Source: Flavobacterium sp. LHD-80
GTDB lineage: Bacteria > Bacteroidota > Bacteroidia > Flavobacteriales > Flavobacteriaceae
Length of the DNA: 64,000 nt
Direction: 5' to 3'
Assembly: GCF_030929605.1 (NCBI RefSeq)
Contig: NZ_JAVFVS010000013.1
Span: 62,001 to 126,000, forward strand
Both the position numbers and the translations under genes were made by a program. Under the pieces are notes generated by a model. The model saw only the letters and a list, made by a program, of their open reading frames with translations, was not told where the DNA came from and searched no databases. Position 1 is the first letter of the stretch. Each line of letters opens with the position of its first letter. Shown in pieces: positions 43,508 through 51,161 of the stretch.

Positions 43508-44545
43508 ATGAAAAAACTATTTACTCTTTTAATTTTGTTTTATGCGGTCACGATATTTTCGCAACATAATTTTAAAGGTAAAATTACAGGTAAAGACAAT
43601 ACGCCGTTAGAAGGAGTAAATATTTACTATGATGGTACAACAATTTCAACAGTTTCAGACGCTGATGGAAAATTTTCTATAAAGTATGAACCTAATGCTA
43701 ATAATATTTTGGTGATTAGTATAATGGGATATCAGACCGAGTATCTCTCAGGATTAGATGCTTCGAAGCCATTAAATATTGTGATGAAGATTTCTGAAAA
43801 CGAGCTTAAAGAGGTTGTTGTTAATAATAACAATGAGTTTACAAGAGCTCAGAAATTAAAATTGTTTAGAGAATATTTTTTAGGGAAAACTAGTAATGCG
43901 AAATCAGCTATTATTAAAAATGAAGATGATATTAAATTTAATTATGATAAAAAGAATTTACTTTTTACAGCCTCTTCAGATAAACCTTTGGTAATTATAA
44001 ATCCAGCATTGGGATATAAAATTGATTTTGAATTGGTAATTTTTGAAGTTTCTTTTACTAGATTTAGTATTAACTCAATAGATGCTTATAAGAATTTTTA
44101 CGGTGGTGTGAGCCGATTTGAAGAAATTGATAATAGCGCTAAAGTTTTAAAAAAACGAGAAAAAACATTTCAGGGATCTCAAATTCAGTTTTTCAGAAAT
44201 TTAGCAAATACGGATTGGGAAGCGAAGAAGTTTTTATTGTTTAAAGGCAAATATAATCAGGATCCAACTAAATGCTTTAAAATAACCAAAGAAGGCGATT
44301 TTGCAAAAGTAGATTTAATTGATCAGGATAAAAGTGAAAATATAAATCTAAACTCAAAAAAGATTGTAGCAGTTTATAATCTTATATTTGATAAAAAAGA
44401 AGCGTCGAGGATTACTTTTGAAACAAATAGTTTTTATATTTATAAGTACGGAAATAATTCCAATATTGAAGACATACTTTTTTCAGGGAAAATTTCGGAA
44501 AAAAGAGTTGGAGATATGTTGCCTTTGAATTATGGGATAGAATAA
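43508..44545 (+). CDS. Exported protein with carboxypeptidase-regulatory-like domain
   Basis: A 345-residue protein with a signal peptide (about 1-18, ending VTIFSQ). The CarboxypepD_reg-like beta-sandwich (about 21-100) reads GKITGKDNTPLEGVNIYYDGTTISTVSDADGKFSI and continues to LVISIMGYQTEYL. This domain is common at the N-terminus of Bacteroidota outer-membrane and surface proteins. The remaining 240 residues are Lys/Asn/Phe-rich, predicted mainly strands, and not recognised. No TonB-dependent barrel is attached. It is monocistronic between two terminators. Confidence 0.82.
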   Translation: MKKLFTLLILFYAVTIFSQHNFKGKITGKDNTPLEGVNIYYDGTTISTVSDADGKFSIKYEPNANNILVISIMGYQTEYLSGLDASKPLNIVMKISENELKEVVVNNNNEFTRAQKLKLFREYFLGKTSNAKSAIIKNEDDIKFNYDKKNLLFTASSDKPLVIINPALGYKIDFELVIFEVSFTRFSINSIDAYKNFYGGVSRFEEIDNSAKVLKKREKTFQGSQIQFFRNLANTDWEAKKFLLFKGKYNQDPTKCFKITKEGDFAKVDLIDQDKSENINLNSKKIVAVYNLIFDKKEASRITFETNSFYIYKYGNNSNIEDILFSGKISEKRVGDMLPLNYGIE

Positions 44546-44732
44546 TTTTAATTCTTATAATTTCAAATACACAAAAATTACAACATGGTATATTTGTAAA
44601 AAAAAACTGAAATACTATAAATGTTAAAAAATAATTACTAACTTTATTATAGTTAAAATTTAGTTAGTTGATTAAAAATAATGCTATTCTTGATTTATAT
44701 TTAATTGGTTATTAAAAAAATTAAGGATACAT

Positions 44733-44759
44733 AAAAGCAGGTCGTAAGACCTGCTTTTT
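44733..44759. terminator. Bidirectional terminator between convergent genes
   Basis: AAAAGCAGGTC (44733-44743) pairs perfectly with GACCTGCTTTT (44748-44758) around a GTAA loop, with A and T runs on both sides. Confidence 0.9.
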
Positions 44760-44786
44760 CTGTTTTTATGATATGTAAAACAAGGA

Positions 44787-45620
44787 TTATTTAGCTTGCT
44801 TTTTCATTTCTTTTTCAATCATATCGTAGAACTGATCGATTTTTGGCATAACCACAATACGAGTTCTTCTGTTACGAGCTTTGTTTTCAGCGCTGTCATT
44901 AGCAACTAAAGGTACGTAAGAGCTTCTACCAGCAGCAATTAATTTTGCAGGATTTACGCCAAGGTCATTTGTTAATACACGAACAATAGAAGTAGAACGT
45001 TTAACACTTAAATCCCAGTTGTCTAAGATAATTCCGTTGCTTTTGTAAGGAACGTCATCAGTGTGTCCTTCAACCATACATTCAAAATCAGGTTTGTCGT
45101 TTACAACTTTTGCAACTTTAGCCAAAACAGATTTAGCTTTGTCGCTTACGTCATAACTTCCGCTTTTGAATAACAATTTATCAGCGATAGAAATAAACAC
45201 AACTCCTTTTTCAACATTGATTTCGATATCTGGATCGTTGATTCCAACAGCTCCTTTTAAGCTTGTAACTAATGCTAAAGTTACACTGTCTTTTTTCGTA
45301 AGAGCATCTTGAAGTCTTGAGATTTTCAAATCTTTCTCTTTTAAGCTTTCTAGAGATTTTTCTAGGTTTTCAGCTCCTTTAGTAGTTAAAACCGTTAAAT
45401 CTTTTGAACTGTTGATTAAGTCTTGATTATGTGACTTTAAGCCTTCAACTGTAGCAGCTAAACCAGCTTTTTCTTCTAGACAAGAATTTAATTTAACAGT
45501 ACAAGAGTTTAATAAATCTTGGGTCTCTTTGTTCTTAGCTTCAAGTGCTGCGTATTGCTTTTTCGATACACACGAAGTTAAGGCCATTAATACTGATAGT
45601 GCGATAACTATTTTTCTCAT
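44787..45620 (-). CDS. OmpA-family peptidoglycan-binding lipoprotein
   Basis: A 277-residue outer-membrane lipoprotein. The signal peptide has lipobox LTSCVS, with Cys at about 17. A long coiled coil (about 22-115) spans the periplasm. The OmpA C-terminal domain (about 140-265) contains VEGHTDDVPYKSN, NWDLSVKRSTSIVRVL, and NKARNRRTRIVV, which hold the Asp and Arg that bind diaminopimelate of peptidoglycan. It likely anchors the outer membrane to the wall. It has a -7 box at 45650-45657. Confidence 0.92.
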   Translation of the reverse strand: MRKIVIALSVLMALTSCVSKKQYAALEAKNKETQDLLNSCTVKLNSCLEEKAGLAATVEGLKSHNQDLINSSKDLTVLTTKGAENLEKSLESLKEKDLKISRLQDALTKKDSVTLALVTSLKGAVGINDPDIEINVEKGVVFISIADKLLFKSGSYDVSDKAKSVLAKVAKVVNDKPDFECMVEGHTDDVPYKSNGIILDNWDLSVKRSTSIVRVLTNDLGVNPAKLIAAGRSSYVPLVANDSAENKARNRRTRIVVMPKIDQFYDMIEKEMKKQAK

Positions 45621-45649
45621 AGGTATTATATTTAATTAAACGTTGATTA

Positions 45650-45657
45650 CAAATTTA
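45650..45657 (-). promoter_or_regulatory. -7 box for the OmpA-family gene
   Basis: TAAATTTG on the minus strand matches TAnnTTTG, about 30 bases before the ATG and overlapping the 3' end of the glycosyltransferase gene. The -33 element is not evident. Confidence 0.4.
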
Positions 45658-46674
45658 GTTTTTAATATTTTGATTACTGTTAAAGATTTCTTTAAAAACC
45701 AGTAATTTCTTTATGTAATAGAGGTAAACGATACTTTTTACGGTATAGTATTGCTGTATTTGAAAATCTTTTCTTTTTTTTAAATACTTTAAAGATAGGC
45801 AATAAAAAGAGAAATGTGCCTTTAAAATGGCAAAAGTATGCCCGAATTTTCCTTGTGTAAGAAAACGGATACCGGCAATACCATCTAAAACCATTCGCAG
45901 AAAAATTACCCAGAACAATCCTCTTTTAGGTAAATTCTTGACAAGCATTAAAAGAGAATTTCTAAAATTTAGATATGTTTTTTTTGGATTTCCTTGTTGA
46001 AGCGTTGCACCGCCAACATGGTAAACCAGAGACTGATAATTATACTTAATAATATGTCCATCATTCAAAGCACGCCAGCATAAATCAATTTCTTCCTGAT
46101 GGGCAAAAAAGCTTTCGTCAAAACCACCTAATTCATCAAAAATATGTTTTCTGATGAAAAAACAAGCGCCCGAAGCCCAGAATAATTCACAATTATCATC
46201 GTATTGTCTGTTATCTTTTTCAACAGTTTCGAAGAGTCTTCCTCTGCAGAATGGATAACCAAATTTATCGATAAAGCCACCGGCAGCACCAGCGTATTCA
46301 AAATATTCCTTGTTTTTAAAATCACGGATTTTTGGCTGAATAATCCCCGTTTGCTTTTCACTATCAAAAGTTTCCAAAATTGGTTTAAGCCAATTCTCAG
46401 TTACTTCAATATCTGAATTGACTAAAGCATAAATTTCAGCATCAATATGTTTCAAAGCGTCGTTATAGCCTTTTGCAAAGCCATAATTGCTTGTATTTTT
46501 TACAATTTTAACTGTAGGGAAATTTTGTTGAACAAATTCAACTGAATTATCTGTAGAATCATTATCGGCAACATATATTGTCGCTCCTTCCGAAAATTGG
46601 ATAACAGATGGTAAAAACTGCTCCAGCAATTTTACTCCGTTCCAATTTAAAATGACAACTGCTATTTTATCCAA
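45655..46674 (-). CDS. Family 2 glycosyltransferase
   Basis: A 339-residue GT-A fold enzyme. It begins with the donor-binding strand KIAVVILNWNGVKLLEQFLPSV (about 3-24), then VADNDSTDNSVEFVQQ, the metal-site region YALVNSDIEVTENWLKPIL (about 82-100) and the acceptor region FFAHQEEIDLCWRAL (about 190-204). A C-terminal membrane-associated helix lies at about 255-275. The reading frame has only a TTG start at 46674, because an in-frame stop lies three codons upstream. It probably extends a surface glycan or modifies lipids; the sugar is unknown. Confidence 0.92.
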   Translation of the reverse strand: MDKIAVVILNWNGVKLLEQFLPSVIQFSEGATIYVADNDSTDNSVEFVQQNFPTVKIVKNTSNYGFAKGYNDALKHIDAEIYALVNSDIEVTENWLKPILETFDSEKQTGIIQPKIRDFKNKEYFEYAGAAGGFIDKFGYPFCRGRLFETVEKDNRQYDDNCELFWASGACFFIRKHIFDELGGFDESFFAHQEEIDLCWRALNDGHIIKYNYQSLVYHVGGATLQQGNPKKTYLNFRNSLLMLVKNLPKRGLFWVIFLRMVLDGIAGIRFLTQGKFGHTFAILKAHFSFYCLSLKYLKKRKDFQIQQYYTVKSIVYLYYIKKLLVFKEIFNSNQNIKN

Positions 46675-46694
46675 AAGTTCTTAAATTATTTATT

Positions 46695-47147
46695 TTAATG
46701 GTTTTCTTTATAATCAGGCAGGTTTCTTAAAAACTCATATTTTTCGTTTTCAAAATCCATTTGACAATAAAAATGGTTTAGTCCGTTTGTGACATTCAAA
46801 AACCGTGCCTGCATTGTCATATTATAACGAGCAATTTGATCAAAAGTTGCCTGAGAAATTTTTACCTCGGGTGCTTTACACTCTACCAGTATGTGTATAG
46901 AGCCGTCTGGATTAAAAACTACTACATCATACCTTTTTCTTAAACCGTTGACTTTTAAAACTTTCTCTACGTTAATTAGCGATTTAGGGTATTTTTTTTC
47001 GATAATCAAATAATGAACAACATGCTGCCGAACCCATTCTTCTGGGGTAAGAATGATAAATTTTTTTCTGATTTCATCAAAAATAGACACTTTATTTTCG
47101 CTATTTTTGAATCGGAAAGCGTAAGCTGGGAAATTTAATTGCTGCAT
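46695..47147 (-). CDS. HsdR-N-terminal-like nuclease-fold protein
   Basis: A 150-residue stand-alone protein resembling the N-terminal domain of type I restriction HsdR subunits. The core reads RYDVVVFNPDGSIHILVECKAPEVKISQATFDQIARYN (about 73-110), with Asp74 and the E-x-K pair in VECKAP as PD-(D/E)XK-type residues. No helicase, methylase or specificity genes are nearby, so it is not a restriction system. It is divergent from holA and 20 bases upstream of the glycosyltransferase gene in the same direction. Role unknown. Confidence 0.8.
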   Translation of the reverse strand: MQQLNFPAYAFRFKNSENKVSIFDEIRKKFIILTPEEWVRQHVVHYLIIEKKYPKSLINVEKVLKVNGLRKRYDVVVFNPDGSIHILVECKAPEVKISQATFDQIARYNMTMQARFLNVTNGLNHFYCQMDFENEKYEFLRNLPDYKENH

Positions 47148-47179
47148 AAAGCAAAAATATAAAATAGTTTCAGGTTTCT

Positions 47180-47231
47180 CCCGAAGTCTCGGGATAAAGT
47201 TTCAAGTTTTGGAACGATAACTTGAAACTTT
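47180..47231. repeat. Two adjacent palindromes between divergent genes
   Basis: CCCGA/TCGGG (47180-47193) is followed by AAAGTTTCAAGTT (47196-47208) paired perfectly with AACTTGAAACTTT (47219-47231). It lies 21 bases before the holA start, within any leader. Confidence 0.8.
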
Positions 47232-47251
47232 AAACTTGAAACAATAGCTAA

Positions 47252-48256
47252 ATGGATGAAGTAATAAAAATTGTAAATGATATAAAAGCCGGAAATATAA
47301 AACCGATTTACTTTTTAATGGGTGAAGAACCTTATTATATTGATAAGTTATCGGAATATATCGAAGAGAATGTTTTAGCGGAGGAAGAAAAAGGTTTTAA
47401 TCAAACAGTTTTATACGGAAGAGACGTTTCGGTTGAAGATATTGTTTCAACGGCCAAGCGCTATCCGATGATGGCTGATCGTCAAGTTGTTATTGTAAAA
47501 GAAGCACAAGATTTGTCCAGAAATATCGATAAACTTGAATCGTATGCCAATAATCCGATGGAAACTACGGTTTTGGTTTTTTGCTATAAATACAAAACGC
47601 TAGATAAACGTAAGAAAGTAACTAAAGTATTGGCTCAGAATGGTTTGGTGTACGAAAGTAAAAAACTATATGAAAACCAAGTGGGAGATTGGATTAAGCG
47701 CGTGCTTGCGGGAAAAAAATATACAATTGACCCGAAAGCAAATGCGATGTTGGTTGAGTTTTTAGGAACAGATTTGAGCAAGATTAATAATGAACTTGAA
47801 AAACTGCAGATTATTTTACCACAAGGAACTATGATTACGCCTCAGCATATTGAAGAAAATATTGGTTTTAGCAAAGATTATAATGTTTTTGAGCTTCGAA
47901 AAGCAATTGGAGAACGCAATCAGTTGAAAGCGTATAAAATAGCAGAAAATTTTGCACATAATCCCAAAGAATATCCTTTAGTAATGACAACTGGATTAGT
48001 ATTTGGTTTCTTCGTGCAGCTTTTAAAATACCATGGTTTAAAAGATAAAAACCCTAAAAATGTTGCATCAGTACTTGGTGTGAATCCGTTTTTCTTGAAA
48101 GAATATGATTTGGCGGTTAAAAATTATCCAATGCGAAAAGTAAGTCAGATTGTTGGTGCTTTACGAGATATTGATGTTAAGAGCAAAGGTGTGGGAGCCA
48201 ATGCATTACCGCAATCAGATTTGCTTAAAGAAATGCTGTATAAAATATTTAATTAA
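47252..48256 (+). CDS. holA: DNA polymerase III delta subunit
   Basis: A 334-residue clamp-loader subunit that opens the sliding clamp. Domain I shows NIKPIYFLMGEEPYYIDKLSEYI (about 15-37), then the AAA-like fold lacking Walker motifs, KRYPMMADRQVVIVKEAQDL, and the domain III helical bundle with GTDLSKINNELEKLQIIL and VFELRKAIGERNQLKAYKI. The length is normal. It starts with ATG at 47252. Confidence 0.93.
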   Translation: MDEVIKIVNDIKAGNIKPIYFLMGEEPYYIDKLSEYIEENVLAEEEKGFNQTVLYGRDVSVEDIVSTAKRYPMMADRQVVIVKEAQDLSRNIDKLESYANNPMETTVLVFCYKYKTLDKRKKVTKVLAQNGLVYESKKLYENQVGDWIKRVLAGKKYTIDPKANAMLVEFLGTDLSKINNELEKLQIILPQGTMITPQHIEENIGFSKDYNVFELRKAIGERNQLKAYKIAENFAHNPKEYPLVMTTGLVFGFFVQLLKYHGLKDKNPKNVASVLGVNPFFLKEYDLAVKNYPMRKVSQIVGALRDIDVKSKGVGANALPQSDLLKEMLYKIFN

Positions 48257-48320
48257 GCCAGTAAAATTCACGATATTTGCGTTTCTAAAAATTTTACCAC
48301 TTAAAAATAATTACACAATT

Positions 48321-48503
48321 ATGGGAATGAATAAAAATACCGTTTTAGGATGGGCTACTTTTATAATGGTACTTATGGGATTGTTGCTTATAGGTCTAGG
48401 AATCTTTAGATACAGTGATGTTTCTGGTTGGGGATTTGCAGCTGTTGGAGTTGGTTTTTTTGCTAATGCTTGGGTTTTTAATGCACTGAAAGGCAGAGTT
48501 TAA
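48321..48503 (+). CDS. Small two-helix membrane protein (CAL67264-like)
   Basis: A 60-residue protein with two membrane helices: about 8-25 (VLGWATFIMVLMGLLLIG) and about 35-53 (GFAAVGVGFFANAWVFNAL). It ends KGRV. From memory it resembles the small flavobacterial family named after CAL67264. I chose the ATG at 48321 because the longer frame overlaps holA in another frame. It lies 64 bases after holA and 51 bases before ettA. Function unknown. Confidence 0.75.
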   Translation: MGMNKNTVLGWATFIMVLMGLLLIGLGIFRYSDVSGWGFAAVGVGFFANAWVFNALKGRV

Positions 48504-48554
48504 TCTTTGTTGAACAATCAAAAAAAATAATAATAAAAATAAATAATAAAGAAA

Positions 48555-50246
48555 ATGTCAGACGATAAGAAAGTAATTTTCTCAATGCAAAAATTGAGTA
48601 AAACCTATCAAGGAGCAGACAAACCGGTATTGAAGAATATTTATTTGAGTTTCTTTTATGGAGCTAAAATTGGTATTTTGGGACTTAACGGTTCAGGAAA
48701 ATCTTCTCTTTTAAAAATTATTGCTGGAGTAGATAAAAACTACCAAGGTGATGTTGTTTTTCAGCCAGGTTATACTGTAGGTTATTTAGAGCAAGAACCA
48801 ATTCTTGATGATTCTAAAACAGTTATCGAAATTGTTCGTGAAGGAGCTGCAGAAACTATGGCAGTTTTAGAAGAATACAATCAAATTAATGATTTATTTG
48901 GTCTTGAAGAAAACTATTCAGATCCAGATAAAATGGATAAATTGATGGACCGTCAAGCAGCGTTGCAAGATAAAATTGATGCGCTTGGTGCTTGGGAAAT
49001 CGATACAAAATTAGAAATCGCAATGGATGCATTGCGTACGCCAGAAGGTGATACGCCAATTAAAAACCTTTCTGGAGGTGAGCGTCGTCGTGTAGCTTTA
49101 TGTCGTTTGTTATTGCAACAACCAGATGTATTGCTTCTGGATGAGCCTACCAACCACCTTGATGCTGAGTCAGTTCTTTGGTTAGAGCAACATTTAGCAC
49201 AATATTCAGGAACTGTTATTGCGGTAACGCACGACCGTTATTTCTTAGATAACGTTGCAGGTTGGATTCTTGAGTTGGATAGAGGAGAAGGTATTCCATG
49301 GAAAGGAAACTATTCTTCTTGGTTAGACCAAAAATCAAACCGTATGGCTCAGGAAGAAAAAGTAGCTTCTAAACGTAGAAAAACGTTAGAGCGTGAGTTG
49401 GAGTGGGTTCGTCAAGGTGCAAAAGGTCGTCAGACAAAACAAAAAGCGCGTTTGCAGAATTACGACAAATTATTAAATGAAGATCAAAAACAACTAGATG
49501 AAAATCTAGAAATTTATATCCCGAACGGCCCACGTTTAGGAACAAATGTAATTGAAGCTAAAAACGTTGCAAAAGCGTTTGGTGAAAAATTACTTTATGA
49601 TAATTTGAATTTTACTTTGCCACAAGCTGGTATTGTTGGAATTATCGGACCAAATGGTGCTGGTAAATCTACTATCTTCAAAATGATTATGGGTGAGCAA
49701 GCTACTGATAGCGGAGAATTCTCAGTTGGTGAAACGGTAAAAATTGCATATGTAGATCAGTCGCATTCTAATATTGATCCGAATAAATCTATTTGGGAAA
49801 ATTTTGCTGATGGCCAGGAATTGATTATGATGGGTGGAAAGCAAGTAAATTCAAGGGCTTACTTATCGCGTTTCAACTTTGGCGGTGGAGAGCAAAACAA
49901 AAAAGTGTCAATGTTGTCTGGTGGTGAGCGTAACCGTTTGCACTTGGCAATGACTTTGAAAGAAGAAGGAAACGTACTTTTACTGGATGAGCCTACGAAT
50001 GACCTTGACGTAAATACACTTCGAGCTCTTGAGGAAGGTTTAGAGAATTTTGCTGGTTGTGCTGTAATTATTTCTCACGACAGATGGTTCTTGGATAGAA
50101 TTTGTACGCACATTCTAGCTTTTGAAGGAGATTCTGAAGTTTATTTCTTTGAAGGAAGTTTCTCTGATTATGAAGAAAACAAAAAGAAACGTCTTGGTGG
50201 TGATTTAACTCCGAAACGTTTGAAATACAGAAAATTGATTAGATAA
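48555..50246 (+). CDS. ettA: Energy-dependent translational throttle protein EttA (ABC-F ATPase)
   Basis: A 563-residue soluble ABC-F protein with two ATPase domains and no membrane segment. Walker A motifs are GLNGSGKSS (about 39-47) and GPNGAGKST (about 360-368). Signatures are LSGGERRRVAL and LSGGERNRLHL. Walker B motifs are LLLDEPTNHLD and LLLDEPTNDLD. The arm and linker regions typical of EttA lie between the domains. It binds the ribosomal E site and gates initiation according to ATP level. The start is at 48555; a terminator follows. Confidence 0.95.
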   Translation: MSDDKKVIFSMQKLSKTYQGADKPVLKNIYLSFFYGAKIGILGLNGSGKSSLLKIIAGVDKNYQGDVVFQPGYTVGYLEQEPILDDSKTVIEIVREGAAETMAVLEEYNQINDLFGLEENYSDPDKMDKLMDRQAALQDKIDALGAWEIDTKLEIAMDALRTPEGDTPIKNLSGGERRRVALCRLLLQQPDVLLLDEPTNHLDAESVLWLEQHLAQYSGTVIAVTHDRYFLDNVAGWILELDRGEGIPWKGNYSSWLDQKSNRMAQEEKVASKRRKTLERELEWVRQGAKGRQTKQKARLQNYDKLLNEDQKQLDENLEIYIPNGPRLGTNVIEAKNVAKAFGEKLLYDNLNFTLPQAGIVGIIGPNGAGKSTIFKMIMGEQATDSGEFSVGETVKIAYVDQSHSNIDPNKSIWENFADGQELIMMGGKQVNSRAYLSRFNFGGGEQNKKVSMLSGGERNRLHLAMTLKEEGNVLLLDEPTNDLDVNTLRALEEGLENFAGCAVIISHDRWFLDRICTHILAFEGDSEVYFFEGSFSDYEENKKKRLGGDLTPKRLKYRKLIR

Positions 50247-50268
50247 TACGATCTAAATTTTCAATAAA

Positions 50269-50309
50269 AAAAATCCCAAATTCCAATTTTCTCGGAGTTT
50301 GGGATTTTT
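50269..50309 (+). terminator. Rho-independent terminator of ettA
   Basis: AAAAATCCCAAA (50269-50280) pairs with TTTGGGATTTTT (50298-50309). The inner TTCC/GGAG bases extend the stem. Confidence 0.85.
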
Positions 50310-50336
50310 CTATTTTGTATGTTTTTGCGTTAAGTT

Positions 50337-50436
50337 TGTCATTTCGACGAAGGAGAAATCTTCGCAAGTAACTCCGCAACGAGAATCCAATCTTTGTCGA
50401 GTTTCTCACGAAGATTTCTCCTTCGTCGAAATGACA
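50337..50436. repeat. Perfect 28-bp inverted repeat, copy 1
   Basis: TGTCATTTCGACGAAGGAG (from 50337, arm to 50364) is perfectly complementary to the arm at 50409-50436, with a 44-base loop. It lies between the convergent ettA and DCC-family genes. Copy 2 at 54145-54250 shares the loop sequence and a compensatory base-pair change. Confidence 0.92.
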
Positions 50437-50459
50437 ATATTAAGTTAAATTGAAATTTT

Positions 50460-50873
50460 CTACAAAAACTTAGATTTCAATTCCGGAGTTGGAATCATAC
50501 AACTTTCTTTCTTGCCATACCAATTGTATCTATTTTTTGCGACATAATCATAAATTCTGTCACTGATGAAAATTGGAACAATCCTAAAGATTAAAAATAA
50601 TTTCCAAAATCCTCCAAAATATCTAGCTATTTCAATTACAGCTGAAGATTTATAAAAATAAGCACTTTCAGGATTGTACAAAATAATACTATCCATTTTT
50701 GAAAAACTAATTCCTAAATGTTTACAAATCGAGATACCTAATTCTGATTGCAATGCGACAAATCTGAAAATGTCTTTTTTGTCGTGTTTAATAATAAATT
50801 GCACAGCGGAATTGCAAAGATTGCAAACTCCGTCAAAAAGTATTATTTTTTTGTCTTTTGGAAGATTTTCCAT
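50460..50873 (-). CDS. DCC-family thiol-disulfide oxidoreductase-like protein
   Basis: A 137-residue protein of the DUF393/DCC family. The defining motif is LFDGVCNLCNSAVQFIIKHD (about 12-31), with D14, C17 and C20. It is followed by FRFVALQSELG and the C-terminal RIVPIFISDRIYDYVAKNRYNWYGK, typical of the family. The CxxC suggests thiol redox chemistry, but no substrate is known. It is a single gene. Confidence 0.9.
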   Translation of the reverse strand: MENLPKDKKIILFDGVCNLCNSAVQFIIKHDKKDIFRFVALQSELGISICKHLGISFSKMDSIILYNPESAYFYKSSAVIEIARYFGGFWKLFLIFRIVPIFISDRIYDYVAKNRYNWYGKKESCMIPTPELKSKFL

Positions 50874-51144
50874 TTTTATTATAAATCAAAATTGGCATTT
50901 AATTATAAACGTTGAAATTTTATAAAATTGTAGTTCAATTACTGAAAGGTTATGGTATTCGAAAAATCTATTTGTTTTTAAATATTGATAATTTTTATCA
51001 ATAAAAAACCACTTTAGTATTTCTTTTTAAATCGACTTTTAAAAATTATCGATGTCTTTTGTCATATTTTATTAAATAGTTCTTAAAATCGCTTTATTTT
51101 AAATATCGCTGAATTTTCCCTTTTTTTAGAAACTAAAAACATCC
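50874..51144. other. AT-rich intergenic region
   Basis: About 270 bases with no open frame of note, RNA gene or terminator seen. The left part should hold the DCC-gene promoter on the minus strand, but no clear TAnnTTTG box was found. Confidence 0.4.
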
Positions 51145-51161
51145 ACTGCGACTGAAAACTT
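51145..51161. repeat. ACTGCGACTGAAAACTT repeat at the mutS2 stop
   Basis: This 17-base sequence is identical to 57108-57124, just after the porX stop. Here it touches the mutS2 stop codon (51160-51162). Both are on the 3' side of a minus-strand gene in the same orientation. Confidence 0.8.

Noticed and set aside
46695..47147. Restriction-modification system
   Set aside because: Only an HsdR-N-like domain is present; no methylase, specificity or helicase gene accompanies it.
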